DNA of 64,000 nucleotides from Stieleria mannarensis (GTDB taxonomy: Bacteria > Planctomycetota > Planctomycetia > Pirellulales > Pirellulaceae). This document shows, in pieces, positions 25,901 to 37,900 of the stretch. Positions within the stretch are counted from its first letter, which is position 1. Each line of letters begins with the position of its first letter. Both the position numbers and the translations under genes were made by a program. The stretch spans positions 1 to 64,000 of the forward strand of contig NZ_JACEHH010000011.1 in the NCBI RefSeq assembly GCF_014154935.1, written 5' to 3'. A model generated the notes under the pieces. The model was given only the letters and a program-made list of their open reading frames with translations. It did no database searches and was not told where the DNA came from.

Positions 25901-28900
25901 ACGCGTCCCAGTGGCGATTTTCGAAACGAGGCTCTGACCAATCGGGATCGATCGCGGACCGTCCACCCGAATTCAGATCGAATTCCCCAACGTCGACTTG
26001 CCAGTCCAGAATGTCATTGAAGTCGACCAGCCAATGAACCAGTTGACCTCCGGCGGAGGAGTACAACGTGTTGTAATCGCTGAAGAAACCGGTTCGGGAA
26101 TCGTTTGCAACATTTACATTGAAGTTGCCGCCTTCGACCCACATCACGTTGCTGCGGACTTCCGTTTCGGTCGCACCGCCGGTGACCAACACGTTGTCAC
26201 CCGACACGGTGTACAGCGTATTGTGCAGAACGCGGGCCCGACTGACGCCGGACAGCCTGACGCCCGCAACCGCATTGTTATAGATCTCGTTGTGTGCGAT
26301 CACCTGATTGTCACGCGCGTCGACGCCGACATCATTGTTTCCGATCCGCGTGTAGCGGACGGTCCCGTCAAACCGCACGCCGGTGGTGTTGGAATGGATC
26401 AAGCTGGCGGACGCGAAATCATCGCCGCCCAGAATGCCGGTGCCGGTGACACCAAGATCGTTTTCGAAAATCTGTTGCCCCTGCATCCGTCCGGTCAATT
26501 GAACGCCGATCGCATTGCCATGGATCAGGTTGGGCGCCGAGCCGGGCATGAAACCGAAGCCGTCGATAGTGCTGTCGACCGTCGCGAGTACGCCGGTCGA
26601 GTTGCCGAAGATTTCGTTGCCGGCCAGTACGGCAGGCGCTGCATAATGCAACCCGACCGAAGCCGAGTGCAATCGGTTCGCTTCGATCAATCCGCTGAAC
26701 GCCGCGTCGATACTCAGGCCACGGATATCGTTGTCCAACAATGCGCCACCGGACGCGGAAATGATCGCGACCGAACCGGTATCATTGCCGGAAAACTGCA
26801 GGTTGGTGGTTCCATCGAACGTCACATTCGAAAGCGTATTTGCCTGAACTCGTATCGCGTCGGTTGCCGACAGGCTGAGCGTACCGCCACGGTTTTCCGC
26901 GATGACATTTCCGCTGCCACCGTTGATCGTAACGGCCGCCAATTGGTTTTCACGCAGTGTGGCATCGACCGCCCCATCCAGGGTGACCTCGGCATCCAAC
27001 GTTAATCGTTGCAGGGTGACCTCGGAAGCTGCGTTGATCTGTACCGGCCCACTGATCCGAACGCCGGGTTGGCCAAGGATCGTGACTCCCGAATCCGCAG
27101 TTCCAATGACAAACCCCGGTTGTGACGTTTCGACAATGATCCGGTCCCCCGGTCCCAAGTCCTGTGTGTCCAAGATCGATTGGATCGAGTGGGTCGCATC
27201 GGCCACGTGCGTGTTACCCTGGGCGGGGGCGTCGCCGCGGAAACGTAAACGACGCGCACCGCCGTCGCTCTGCTGGACGATCAAGAAGCGTTCGCCGCCC
27301 GGACCGATCGATAGTTGAATCCCTCGAGCCCCATCGCTGGTCGGCGCGATCCCGGGAAAGGTCGAGAACACATCGTCGCTGGCCAATTCGGCGACGAAGT
27401 CGGCACCGTCCCACGTGCGTGCAAACACTGCCGTGACGCTTGTCGCCTGGCTGCCGGTCTGGTCGATCCAGGCGATCCACAACTCGTTCCCGCCCGCAAC
27501 CAATTGTGGATGCGAGGCGATCGCTGCACTTTGTGACAATCCTTCGCCGCTGTCATTCCCCGACCCCGAGGTCACCCAAACACCACCGGTGTACCGACGA
27601 CTGCGAATCTGGCTTGTCCCCGACGTCACATCCTCCCAGGCGACAAAAAGTTCACCGGAATGGTATGCCAGGCTCGGACGACGGCTCGCGCCGGCGCTCT
27701 GACTGACACCACCAGCACTCGCCGAGCCGCCGACTTCGGTCCAGGACAACCCGTTGAACTGCTTGAGGTAGATTTCGGTACGGTTTTCAACCTGTTCGGA
27801 CCAGCCGATCGAAACGAGTGCCCCGTCGGTGGCAATCGCCAACTCCGCGATATCGCTGGCCGCCCCGGTGATACCGGTACCGCTGTCCGCGCCCGTTCCG
27901 GCCGCGATCCAATTGGCACCGTCGAACGTTTTGGCGTAGGCCTGTGCCGTTCCAGTACTCGAATCGATCCACGCGATCAGCGGTCCGTTGGCGGTGGCCA
28001 CGACGACCGGTGAGTGAGCGTTTCCGGTCGACGTCAAACCGCCGGCCGACAGTGAAGTACCCAGTGCGGTCCAGCCGCCCGCTCCACCGGCCAACGTCGC
28101 ATCATACCGAGCGGCATAGATGTCGGACGTTGCTCCCGATGATTCCGTCCAGGCGACGATGAGCCGGCCTTGTGTGTCGAGTACGAGCCTTGGCGTTTGC
28201 GCCGAGCCGAACCCGTTGCTGACACCGCTGCCGCTGCCACTGCCGGCAAGTTCGGACCATCCCGACGCGTCACGTTTGAGAACATAGACTTCGTTGTGTC
28301 CCGTCCGGTCATCGACCCATGCGACGTATTGCTCGCCGGCGCCGGCCAGAACAGTCGGTTGGATCGACTGGCCGGATGCTCGATTCAGTCCGGCACCGTT
28401 GGCCGAGCCACCAAACTCACCCCAGCGTCCCGCGTCGTCGACACCGCTCGGCAAAATCGCATCAAAGGTCGGCAGCGATGTTCCGACCACCGTCGGATCG
28501 GCCGTGGGCGTTGGCGGTACAAAGTCGGCCGGAACCGCCGACTCGCCGGAGCCGAAGTGAACGATGTCGCCGGTGGTCGCCGAAATTGCATCGTCACCGC
28601 CTTCACCGAACAAAATGTCGTTGCCGAGTCCGCCGTTGAGTTGATCCTGCCCGGATCCCGGTTCATCGCCATTGGTCCCGAAGTCGCCGTAAAGATAGTC
28701 GACAGTGCCGTCATCACCCGTCGCCGTCGATTGAAACCCGAACAGCGTGTCGTGGTCGGCGCCGCCGACCAGCACATCAACGCCGTGTTGTCCGGAAATC
28801 AGGTCGTCGCCGGGGCCGCCTTGGACGTGGTCATCACCTAGGCCCGCATCGATCACATCGTTGCCGCCACGACCGCGGATCCGGTCACGCCCCGGTCCGC

Positions 28901-31900
28901 CATCGATCAGATCGCCGCCGTCGTCGGATCCGATGATCAGGTCATTGCCATCACCACCGACCAGCGAGTCCATCGCGCCGCCGCCGCCGCGCAGTTCGTC
29001 ATCCCCGGACGATCCCAGCAGGGTGTCGGTCCCGTGACCGCCGTCGATGAGGTCGTGGTCGGCTTGCCCGTCCAGGAAATCATTTCCGGCAAGGCCGCGC
29101 AAGTGATCGTTCCCGCCGCCGCCGAACAGGGAGTCAGATCCGAACTCGCTGCCGACCAGGAGATCGTTCCCGTCATCCATGACCGCCGGTGCGGACAGAA
29201 TACCGGCCGGCAAATCATCGCCGTAAAGCACGTTATCGATTCCCGTTCCGGCGCGCACCGTGTCATCGTCGGGACCACCGCCGAGCAAGTCGCCGTGCCC
29301 GCCCCCGTCGATCAGGTCGTTGCCGCTGCCGCCGTCAACGATATCGGCCCCGCCCAGTCCTAGGATCGTGTCGTTGCCTCCGCCGCCTTCGATCAAGTCG
29401 CCGAAGTAGACGTTGTCGGTGAGATCCGGGTCCTGATCACCCTCGTCCGACCCGATCAAGACATCGTTACCGGCTTGGCCTCGCAGGCGGTCGCCCACGC
29501 CCGTTCCGGCCCGGATGACATCGTCGTCATCGCCGCCTTCGAGCATATCGACGCCGGCACCACCATCGATTTCATCATCGCCGCCACCGCCGCCGATGCT
29601 GTCCGCGCCGGTTCCGCCGAGCATCACGTCCGGCCCCGAGCCGCCGGTCATCGTGTCATCGCCAATCCCGCCGAACATCGTGTCCGATCCGTCACCACCT
29701 TCGATAACGTCGTCTCCGACGCCGCCCTCCAGGACGTCGCGTCCGTCCAAGCCGTCGAGCGTGTCGTTGCCACGTTGTCCGAAAATCTTGTCCGGCCCCG
29801 CACCGCCGTACACGGTGTCTTGATGCAAGGATTCGCTGCCCGGGACCGGCGCGGAGATCCGCACATCGCCGAACAACTGGTTCTGATCGGCGGGGCTGCC
29901 GCCGAGCGTCGCCGAGTCGCCTCCAAAAATCAGATCGGCGCCCCAACCGCCGACCACCGTGTCACTGCCGTGTCCGGCATACACCGTGTCGTCGCCGGTC
30001 GATGCATTGATCGAATCGTTGCCGGTCAGCCCTCGGATTTCGTCCGGCCCCTGTTGGCCCAGGATGACGTCGTCGCCCGAGCCGCCGAAAACGGTGTCAC
30101 CGTGATCCGACTCGGCGCCCGGCATCGGAGAGCCGTCGTCGACGTCGCCGAAGACGACATTGCGGTCCTGCAAACTGCCGCCGTCGTTGGCTGCGTTGCC
30201 GGCATAGATCAGGTCGGCGCCCCAGCCGCCGATGCCGGTATCGCTGCCCGCCCCGGCCACCATCGAGTCGTCACCCGAACCGCCGAGCAGTAGATCGTTG
30301 CCGGTGAAGCCAATGATCTGGTCGTTCCCCAATTGGCCTCGCAACGTATCGTCGCCGGCGCTGCCGAACAGCGTATCGTTGTGATCGGTCGCCGGACCGG
30401 GTGGATCGATACCGTTTTCGTGGTCACCGTAAAGCAGATCGCGGTCGGACGCCAAACCGATGCGCGTCGAACTGATGCCGGCGACCATCCAGTCACGGCC
30501 GTCCGATCCGACCAGGGTATCGCTGCCGATTCCTCCGTACAACGAATCGTTACCGATCCCACCGACCAGATCATCGTTGTTTTCTTCGCCGTGAAGTTCA
30601 TCATCACCCGATTCACCTTTCAGCGTGTCGTTGCCACGACCGCCGAACAATTCGTCGTCGGCATCACCGCCTAGCAACAAATCATCGTCGTCACCGCCGG
30701 TCAAAACGTCTCGGTCGCCGGAACCCTTGAGCGTGTCATCGCCGCCGCCACCGCGGAGCGTATCGTCGCCGCCTTGTCCGTCCAAATCGTCGTTGCCGGA
30801 AAAGCCTTCCAACAGGTCGTTGCCGGTGCCGCCAAGAACGGTGTCGTTTCCGGTACCGCCGTACAGCGAATCGGCACCGCCTTGGCCGTCGATCAGGTCC
30901 TGGCCGCCTTGCCCGAGCAGCACATCATCCTCGGTTCCGCCGAACAGCCGATCGTTGTCGTCGCCGCCGAACAACGTGTCGAAGCCGGCGTTCCCGTCGA
31001 TGAAATCATCGCCGTCGTTGCCACTCAATTGATCGTTGCCGTCGCCTCCCAGGATCGTGTCATCGGCGGCGTCACCCTGAATGGTGTCGTCACCCCCATC
31101 TCCGAGAATCGAATCATTCCCGTCACCGCCGGAGATCTCGTCGTTATGATCGCCGCCGCGAATCGTGTCTCGACCATCGCCGCCGAACAGGTCATCCGCC
31201 TGATCTCCGCCGGACAGGAAATCATTGCCGGTGCCGCCTTCGAGCCGATCGCGACCGGTGTCGCCGTCCAAGTGGTCATTGCCCGCATTGCCGTAGATCG
31301 TGTCGTCGCCGCTGCCGCCGAGCAGTGAATCATGGTTTTCGCCGCCGCCGAGTTTGTCGTTGCCGATGGAGCCGAGCAGCGTATCGTTGCCTTCGTTGCC
31401 GCGAAGGTCATCGTCGTCGTCGCCGCCATCGATGTAGTCGTTGTGCGTCCCACCGCGAATCGTGTCGTTCCCGTCTTCGCCGAACAATCTGTCCTGTCCC
31501 GAACCGCCGTCGATGCGGTCGCCACTGGATCCGCCATAGATCGTGTCATTTCCCGCACCGCCGCGCAATTCATCGCGGTTGCCCTGACCGTCGATCGAGT
31601 CATCCCCGCTGCCGCCGGTCAGCGTGTCGTCGCCCGAACCGCCGATCAACGTCGCGTTGCCGGCACCGGTGTACGTCAACGCGTCATTTCCCGATCCGCC
31701 CACGATCGACACATCGACCGAGTTGCCGATCGTTTCGTAAACCGGTTCTGCCGATCCGTCGGAACCGTAATTGACCCCCACGACGCGCGTCCGTTCGGTG
31801 ATGTCGACCTGGTCATCCCCGGCACCGGTGTAGGCGATGATTTTTTGGACCCCCGTAAAGGTCTGCTCGCGGCCGAAGGCGAACACGACGTACTCGCCGC

Positions 31901-34900
31901 TGCTTTCGCCCGCTCGCACCTTAAATCGCTCGTCGCCATCGTCGCTGTTGAGCGGTTCGCGCTGCGATGCACCGTAGGCGACCCCGCTGGGCGTGAAACG
32001 GTCCGGTCCCATGTGCAAGTACAACGTCCCGTTGTCCAACACGGCCAGATCCGGAGGCGGGGCGGCCTGACAATTCGGACTCACCGACATGAACTCGATG
32101 TTCGCGATTTGCCAATCGTCTTCAAAGACGGTCACCTTTCGCGACTTCCACTCCTTCTTCAATCGGCCATTTTTCCATTTAAAGGTCGGGTACCGCAGCT
32201 CATAGCCGGCCCAAATGTCGGCGTTCAGGTTGGCATGCCCGACACCGCCCGAGGTATCGAACGCACAGGCAAATCCGTTGGCCTGTAGTTCATCCCAACG
32301 CACCGCCCCGTCGTTGTCGTTGTCGCGAATGTCGAACTCCAGCGGTCCCTGATAGCGGTCGGCCGCCTTTCCCGACGTCCCGCTTTGACGACCGATCAAG
32401 ACATCGCCGGTCACACTGCCTTCGGCGATCTTGACCAATGACCCGCCAATGCGGCCCGTGCCCGTGGCCGAAACGTAACCGCCCAGCGACAGCTCGGGGA
32501 CGTCGCTCCCGTCACGCGCTTTTTTGTCTTCGATGAAGAAACCGTCAAACAGATCAGCGGGATCGTTCGAAGCGATGAAACGCCGAATTCCCTCGGTGTC
32601 GTACCCCAGGTCGACGTCAAACAGAAACTCGTATCCCCCCTCGAACTTGCCCACCAGGTATTCGCCCAGGACCGGGACCTCCACCTCGGGCACGAACAAT
32701 TTTTCGTCCAGACGTGGTAGATCCAGGTGCGCCAGGTTCACGTTCTGGCCGAGCAACAGCTGAAACGCCAGCGTCGGATCGTCGAACAAGGGAAACGTCA
32801 ATCCACGGCCGAACGGACTGGGAGAAAAATTCGAACCCGCCTGCTCAAGAAAATCCTTTGCCGGGCCGTCAGGAACCTGATCAAGCACTTGGCTGCCGAC
32901 GACGTTCCAGTCGATGTCGTCGGGATCGAATTCCGAGCTGCCGAGATCTTCGTTGGTCAGATCCAATGTCCCGATCGTGATCACCGTGTTGTCGCTGGCA
33001 AGATCCAACTGCCGCGAGTAGTGCTCGACTTGCACGATCGTGTCGAACAACAATCCCCACTGCGGCGCAAGATAATCCAGGGCCACCGCCGCCACATCGG
33101 ACAGCCGAACGCCCGACGGCGGCAACACGTCCAACTGACTCTTGAGCGCGCTGATATCGTTGAAGATCGGCAACTCGGTGTGCAAGACGTCAAACACGGG
33201 CCGCAGCGGCGCCAGCACCACGTCAAGCTGCTCCAAAAACGGCTTGACGAACTTCGACGTAAACTTGCCGAGTTCCAACTGTGTGTTTTCGAATCGCACC
33301 GCCGGCGTGCCACCAGAATTCGAACTCCAAGTCGCGACAAAGTCGGTCAACAGTCCCGGCCACTGTTGGTCGCTTCCCAACCGCGCGGCGAGGTCCAAGC
33401 GAATGTTTGCGTCGGCCACCAGATCGTATTCAAAAACCTTGCCCGACCACTCCGACGGAACAATCTTGCCGTCCCCGTTGGGGTCGGAAATGTCGACGCT
33501 GAAGGTGCCCCGGGCGAACGATCCTTGATCGGCCACCTCCAGGTTCAAAAAATTCAACACGCCGGCCGACGCCGAGGTTCCCGGGATCGTCGCGTTCAAA
33601 TCCAGCGTCAGCTCGTCGCCCGACGGATTTCCTTTGAAATAGAATCCATCGGCCAGACTGACGCCGAACCCGAAGCCCCATTGGTAATCCAACGCGATGC
33701 GGATGTTTCCATCCAACTCCATTCCGAGTGCGGGAATCTGTAAATCGATCGGCCGAAGGTATTCCGCCAACGTGCCGTCGAGTCCCATGTCGAATTCGAT
33801 GAAGTCGCTGCCGGACGTGACGGTGATTTCATTTTCATTCTGCAGCACGCTCAATCCGTTCGGGCCGAACGCTTCAAAGAGTGCCGTTTTGATCTTTGCT
33901 TCGGTGAGCGGCCCCGCCGCGTTTAGCCTTGCAAGCACGTTGCTGCGAATCGATCCGATAAAGTTTTCGGCCGACGACAGACCATCTCCGATCAGCGGAA
34001 GATCTGTCTGGAAGATCTGTGACCCCAGCACGTTTTCACCGATCGCCAACAAGGAATCCAAGCCGTTGATGATCAAGTTCAACTGGTCGAGCAAGTCCAA
34101 CTGTGAAAACGCATCCTCCAGCGGAGGCGTCTGATGAACGACAAGCGGAATGTCGGTCGAGCTTCCCGGACCGGATGAGAGCGACGAGAGATCGAAGGTC
34201 GCCGCATACGCGTTGTCCGGATAGCCGTTCATGTCGGCGTCGGCATCGGATCCGCCGATCGGTTCACTCTGGATCGGGAAGTAAATCGGGAACACGACCT
34301 CTCCGACTCCGTCGACCTGCCAATCGAATCCCGGCAGTGGCGTCTCGCCAAAGTAGTGGCGGCCATCGCTGGTGTCGCCATCCGCATCGACCGCCGTCAA
34401 CGACCAACTCGCCGGCGTCGACGTCCCCGGCTTTCCGTCGGCGTCAATCGTCCCGGTGCCGTTTTGGATCCAGGCCCCGAGCGTCCCGCCCGTCCCCGCC
34501 AATGTAATCTGGCTGTTCATCGTGCCGTTGGCGCGGAACGTCCCCGACACCTTCGACTCACCCGACTGCGTCGTCAAAAAACTTTTCGGATCGGCCGGGG
34601 TCGTCAAATCCAACCCGAGTTGAAACTGGACCGATTGCTGCGCATTGAGATTGATATTCCCCGCGGCGCCGACATTGGCGATCACCAGACTCGAGTCGGC
34701 GATCGAGTAAGGAATGTTGCGATTGTAGGACGGCAGCGGGATGTCAAGATCGATCAACACGTCGTCGCACGTAAACGTCAATTCGACGCTGCCCGACGGC
34801 AGATTGAACGTGGACTCCAACGCCGTCTCCCACGAATTGACGACATCGGTCGTGGACGAAGGCAGCGCGGCAACCGCGGATGAGAAGGTCGATGTGAAAT

Positions 34901-37900
34901 TGACAAATTCCGAGAGTTTGATGCCCAACAGCGGCATCACCGACGACGCCGCCGACTGCGTCGACGAACTGGTCAGAAACGAACTCGCGTCCTGAAGAAC
35001 GCCGACCAGTTGGTCGTAGCCGACCGTTTGGTGCGCGTAAAAACAAAACCAATCGTCGGTGTCGATGAACGCGACATCGCGAGTCGAGGGGTTGGAGATG
35101 TCCGACCAGGTGATGTTCGCACGTGGATCATCGGGAGGATCAACGGGAAAAAGACTGTCTTGCGGCCGAAAATTGTTCAGCCAAAGATCCGCGGTGCCAG
35201 CAGTCGTCGCGCCCAACGACAGCGATTGTGGGTCAAGCCCGATCTCACCTGCCAAACCGGTCGCCGAGAGAAACACGTCCTGGGTGCCGGTTCCCCCGGT
35301 CGACGTGATCTCCAGGGCACCGAACCGGCCGTCGTAAACGTTGATGTTAGACGTGTCCCAATCGATCCGTGTCTGGATCGTCGTGTTACGAACCGTGACG
35401 TGCTCGTCAGCGAACGAATCCGCGGCCTCCAACAAATCGACCACCAGTGTGAACTCGATGATGTCGGTGCCCCGGACCACGGCCGTCGAATTCGTCTCCA
35501 GGGCGTTGAGCCATTCCAGGACCAGCGGAAAGTCGATCGACGGGAACGTCGCCGGCCCGAACGTCTCGACCGCGAAGGCGAGTGTCAATTCATTGCTGAC
35601 CGGATCGTAGTCTTCGCTGATCGTTTTCAGCGGGTTGCTCGCACCGTGGGTGTTTTTGAAATTCTGCACCAAACTCTGGACCACGGGAAAGGTCCCCACG
35701 GCGTCCAACACCGACTCGGTGAAGGTGTCGGTCAGATCGATGTACGGCCCGCTTTCAGCCCCGTCGGTGAAGGGAATCTCAAAATCGCTCGGCAACTCGG
35801 CCTCGGAAGCCGCCACGATGTCGCGCACCGCATCGAGTGCCACAATCAAGTCGGTCGACTTGATGTTCGTGAACAGTCGCAGTTCTTCCGCATCGGCGTT
35901 GAAGAAAACTTGCGGCGAGTTGTCGCCGATGACCGTTGACGAAAACAGCGTGATCTCGGGCGACGTCCCGTCGGTCGTAAACGTGCCCAGCGTGGCCTCG
36001 ACCGGCAGCGCCACCGTCAACGAAGACGCCTCGGTCTGGTACCCGAGCAGTGTTTCGATTGCGGTTCCCAAGAGTTCCGCTTTTGTGATCGTCTCGCGCG
36101 GGTCGCCGTCCGGGTCAACCAGACCGATCGCGACACTTGCGTCCATGCCCCAGTTCCCGCCGCGGACATCGGCATCGAGCACGCCGAGATGCAAGTCGAA
36201 GCTGGCGTCCGTCCGCGACGATTCAAACTCCGCATTCCATTCGGCGACGCGGACGAAGAACGAGTCCGCGACCGGCTGTGAGAGGTCGAGTCCGAATTCG
36301 AAGTCCAGCACCATCGATTCGCTGGACGTCTGATTCAATTCGGTCGGCAATGACAACCCCAGGCCGTCAAACGCGTCTCCGAAATCGATCGGTGTCTGCA
36401 CGTTTCGACTCACGGTCAATCGTGTCTGAAACCGCAACTCGTCTCCATCTACGGTGCGATACAAGCCTCCTTGCGTTGCGGAATCATCGATCGAAATCGA
36501 GTAGCCGGACAGCGATGGGTTGAAGGCGACCAGGGAGTCACGGAACTCTTCCGCCGTGGGCGTTGGATCCGAACCGACGTAGAATTCCAACCGATCGGTC
36601 AGCGCCGCCGCCAAGACCGCTTCGACGTCAAAACCCGCCAGCAGCGGTTGACCGATCAGAGCCATCGTTTGATCGAACGGCCCAAATTCGGTCGCTTCCT
36701 GCGCGAGCGATGCAAAAAGGTTCAGCCCTTCGATCAGCGCGTCCTTCTGCTGCGCAGCAATCGCGGTGTCGCGGACCGGCGGAATCAGATCGACATGAAC
36801 GATCCCGTTCAATCCCGGCGTCGTGCCGACGTTGTCGCTGAACTTGACGACGCTGGTCAGTCCGTCACCATTCCAATTGATCGAACCGTCGGCGTTAAAG
36901 CCGTCGAACCAGGTTCTCGGATCGTTGTAGAAAATGCCTGCGATCGACGGTCCCGCCGCGGCCTGCGTCAGGGCCAGCGCGAGGATTTGCGAGCGGACCG
37001 AATCCAGGTCGTAAGCAATCAGCGGATTGCTGACGATGAAGGGCCGGATGCCGAGCAACGTTTCACGGTTGTCCCAGGCGCTGAGCGGACTGTCCGGACT
37101 CGCTTCGATCTGCAGCCGAACCGCACTCGCTCGATTGGCCGCCGTGTCCGCGGCAAGACTGTACGATCCGCCGCTGTAGACGATCAACTGATTGCCGGCA
37201 CCGCGAACGTATCTCTCGCCATCATGTTGGACGGTCGCAAGAAACGGTTGTGCCGTGGAGTTGGTCGAATCGGTTTCGAAATCCAAATCCAGCCCGGCAT
37301 GGTGCGAACCGATCGCCTCATTCTGATGGAAACCGTGGTCGCCGCCTTCGGGTTCGCTGGCGGCGCGAAGTTTCAATTCGACGCCCGGCGGCAGCGTCGC
37401 CCCGGCCTTGGTTACGATCGCTTGCGCCCAATCGATCGCCCAGTCTTCCGTCTGCTCCTGACCGCCGAGCGTGTCCAGGACGGTGAAGCCCGGGACTTCG
37501 AACAATTCACGCCAACGCGGTGCGTCGAGCGAGTTGAGCAAGTCGTGACGGACGATGTTGCCGAAGGCCTGCAGCGGCGTGTCGGTGTTGGCCGCGTTGA
37601 ATAGACCAAGGGCCCACTGCGTTGGGGCATCGATCACTCCGGTCAGCGCCGGCAGGTTTCCGTCCTGATCAACAAACCCAAGCGATCGGAGTCGTTGTTG
37701 AATCCGCAACGCCCCCAGTTCGGTTGTCGAATCCGGGACGATCCGGTCCACCCCCAAGTGCGAATGGCCCTCGTCCACGGCGACGAAAAATGGCTGTGGG
37801 TTGCCATTGATCACCGCCTCGCCGCTGATCACTCCGCTGAAACCTGGATCGGGGATCAGGTACAGCACTCCGCTTTCGGTAAACGGCACGCCATCGATCG

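Noticed and set aside
28570-31720. Regular short repeats that might suggest a CRISPR array or satellite
   Set aside because: The period is 27 bases in frame with GGxGxDxLx nonapeptides inside a coding sequence; units vary at third positions, as expected for RTX protein repeats and not for CRISPR.
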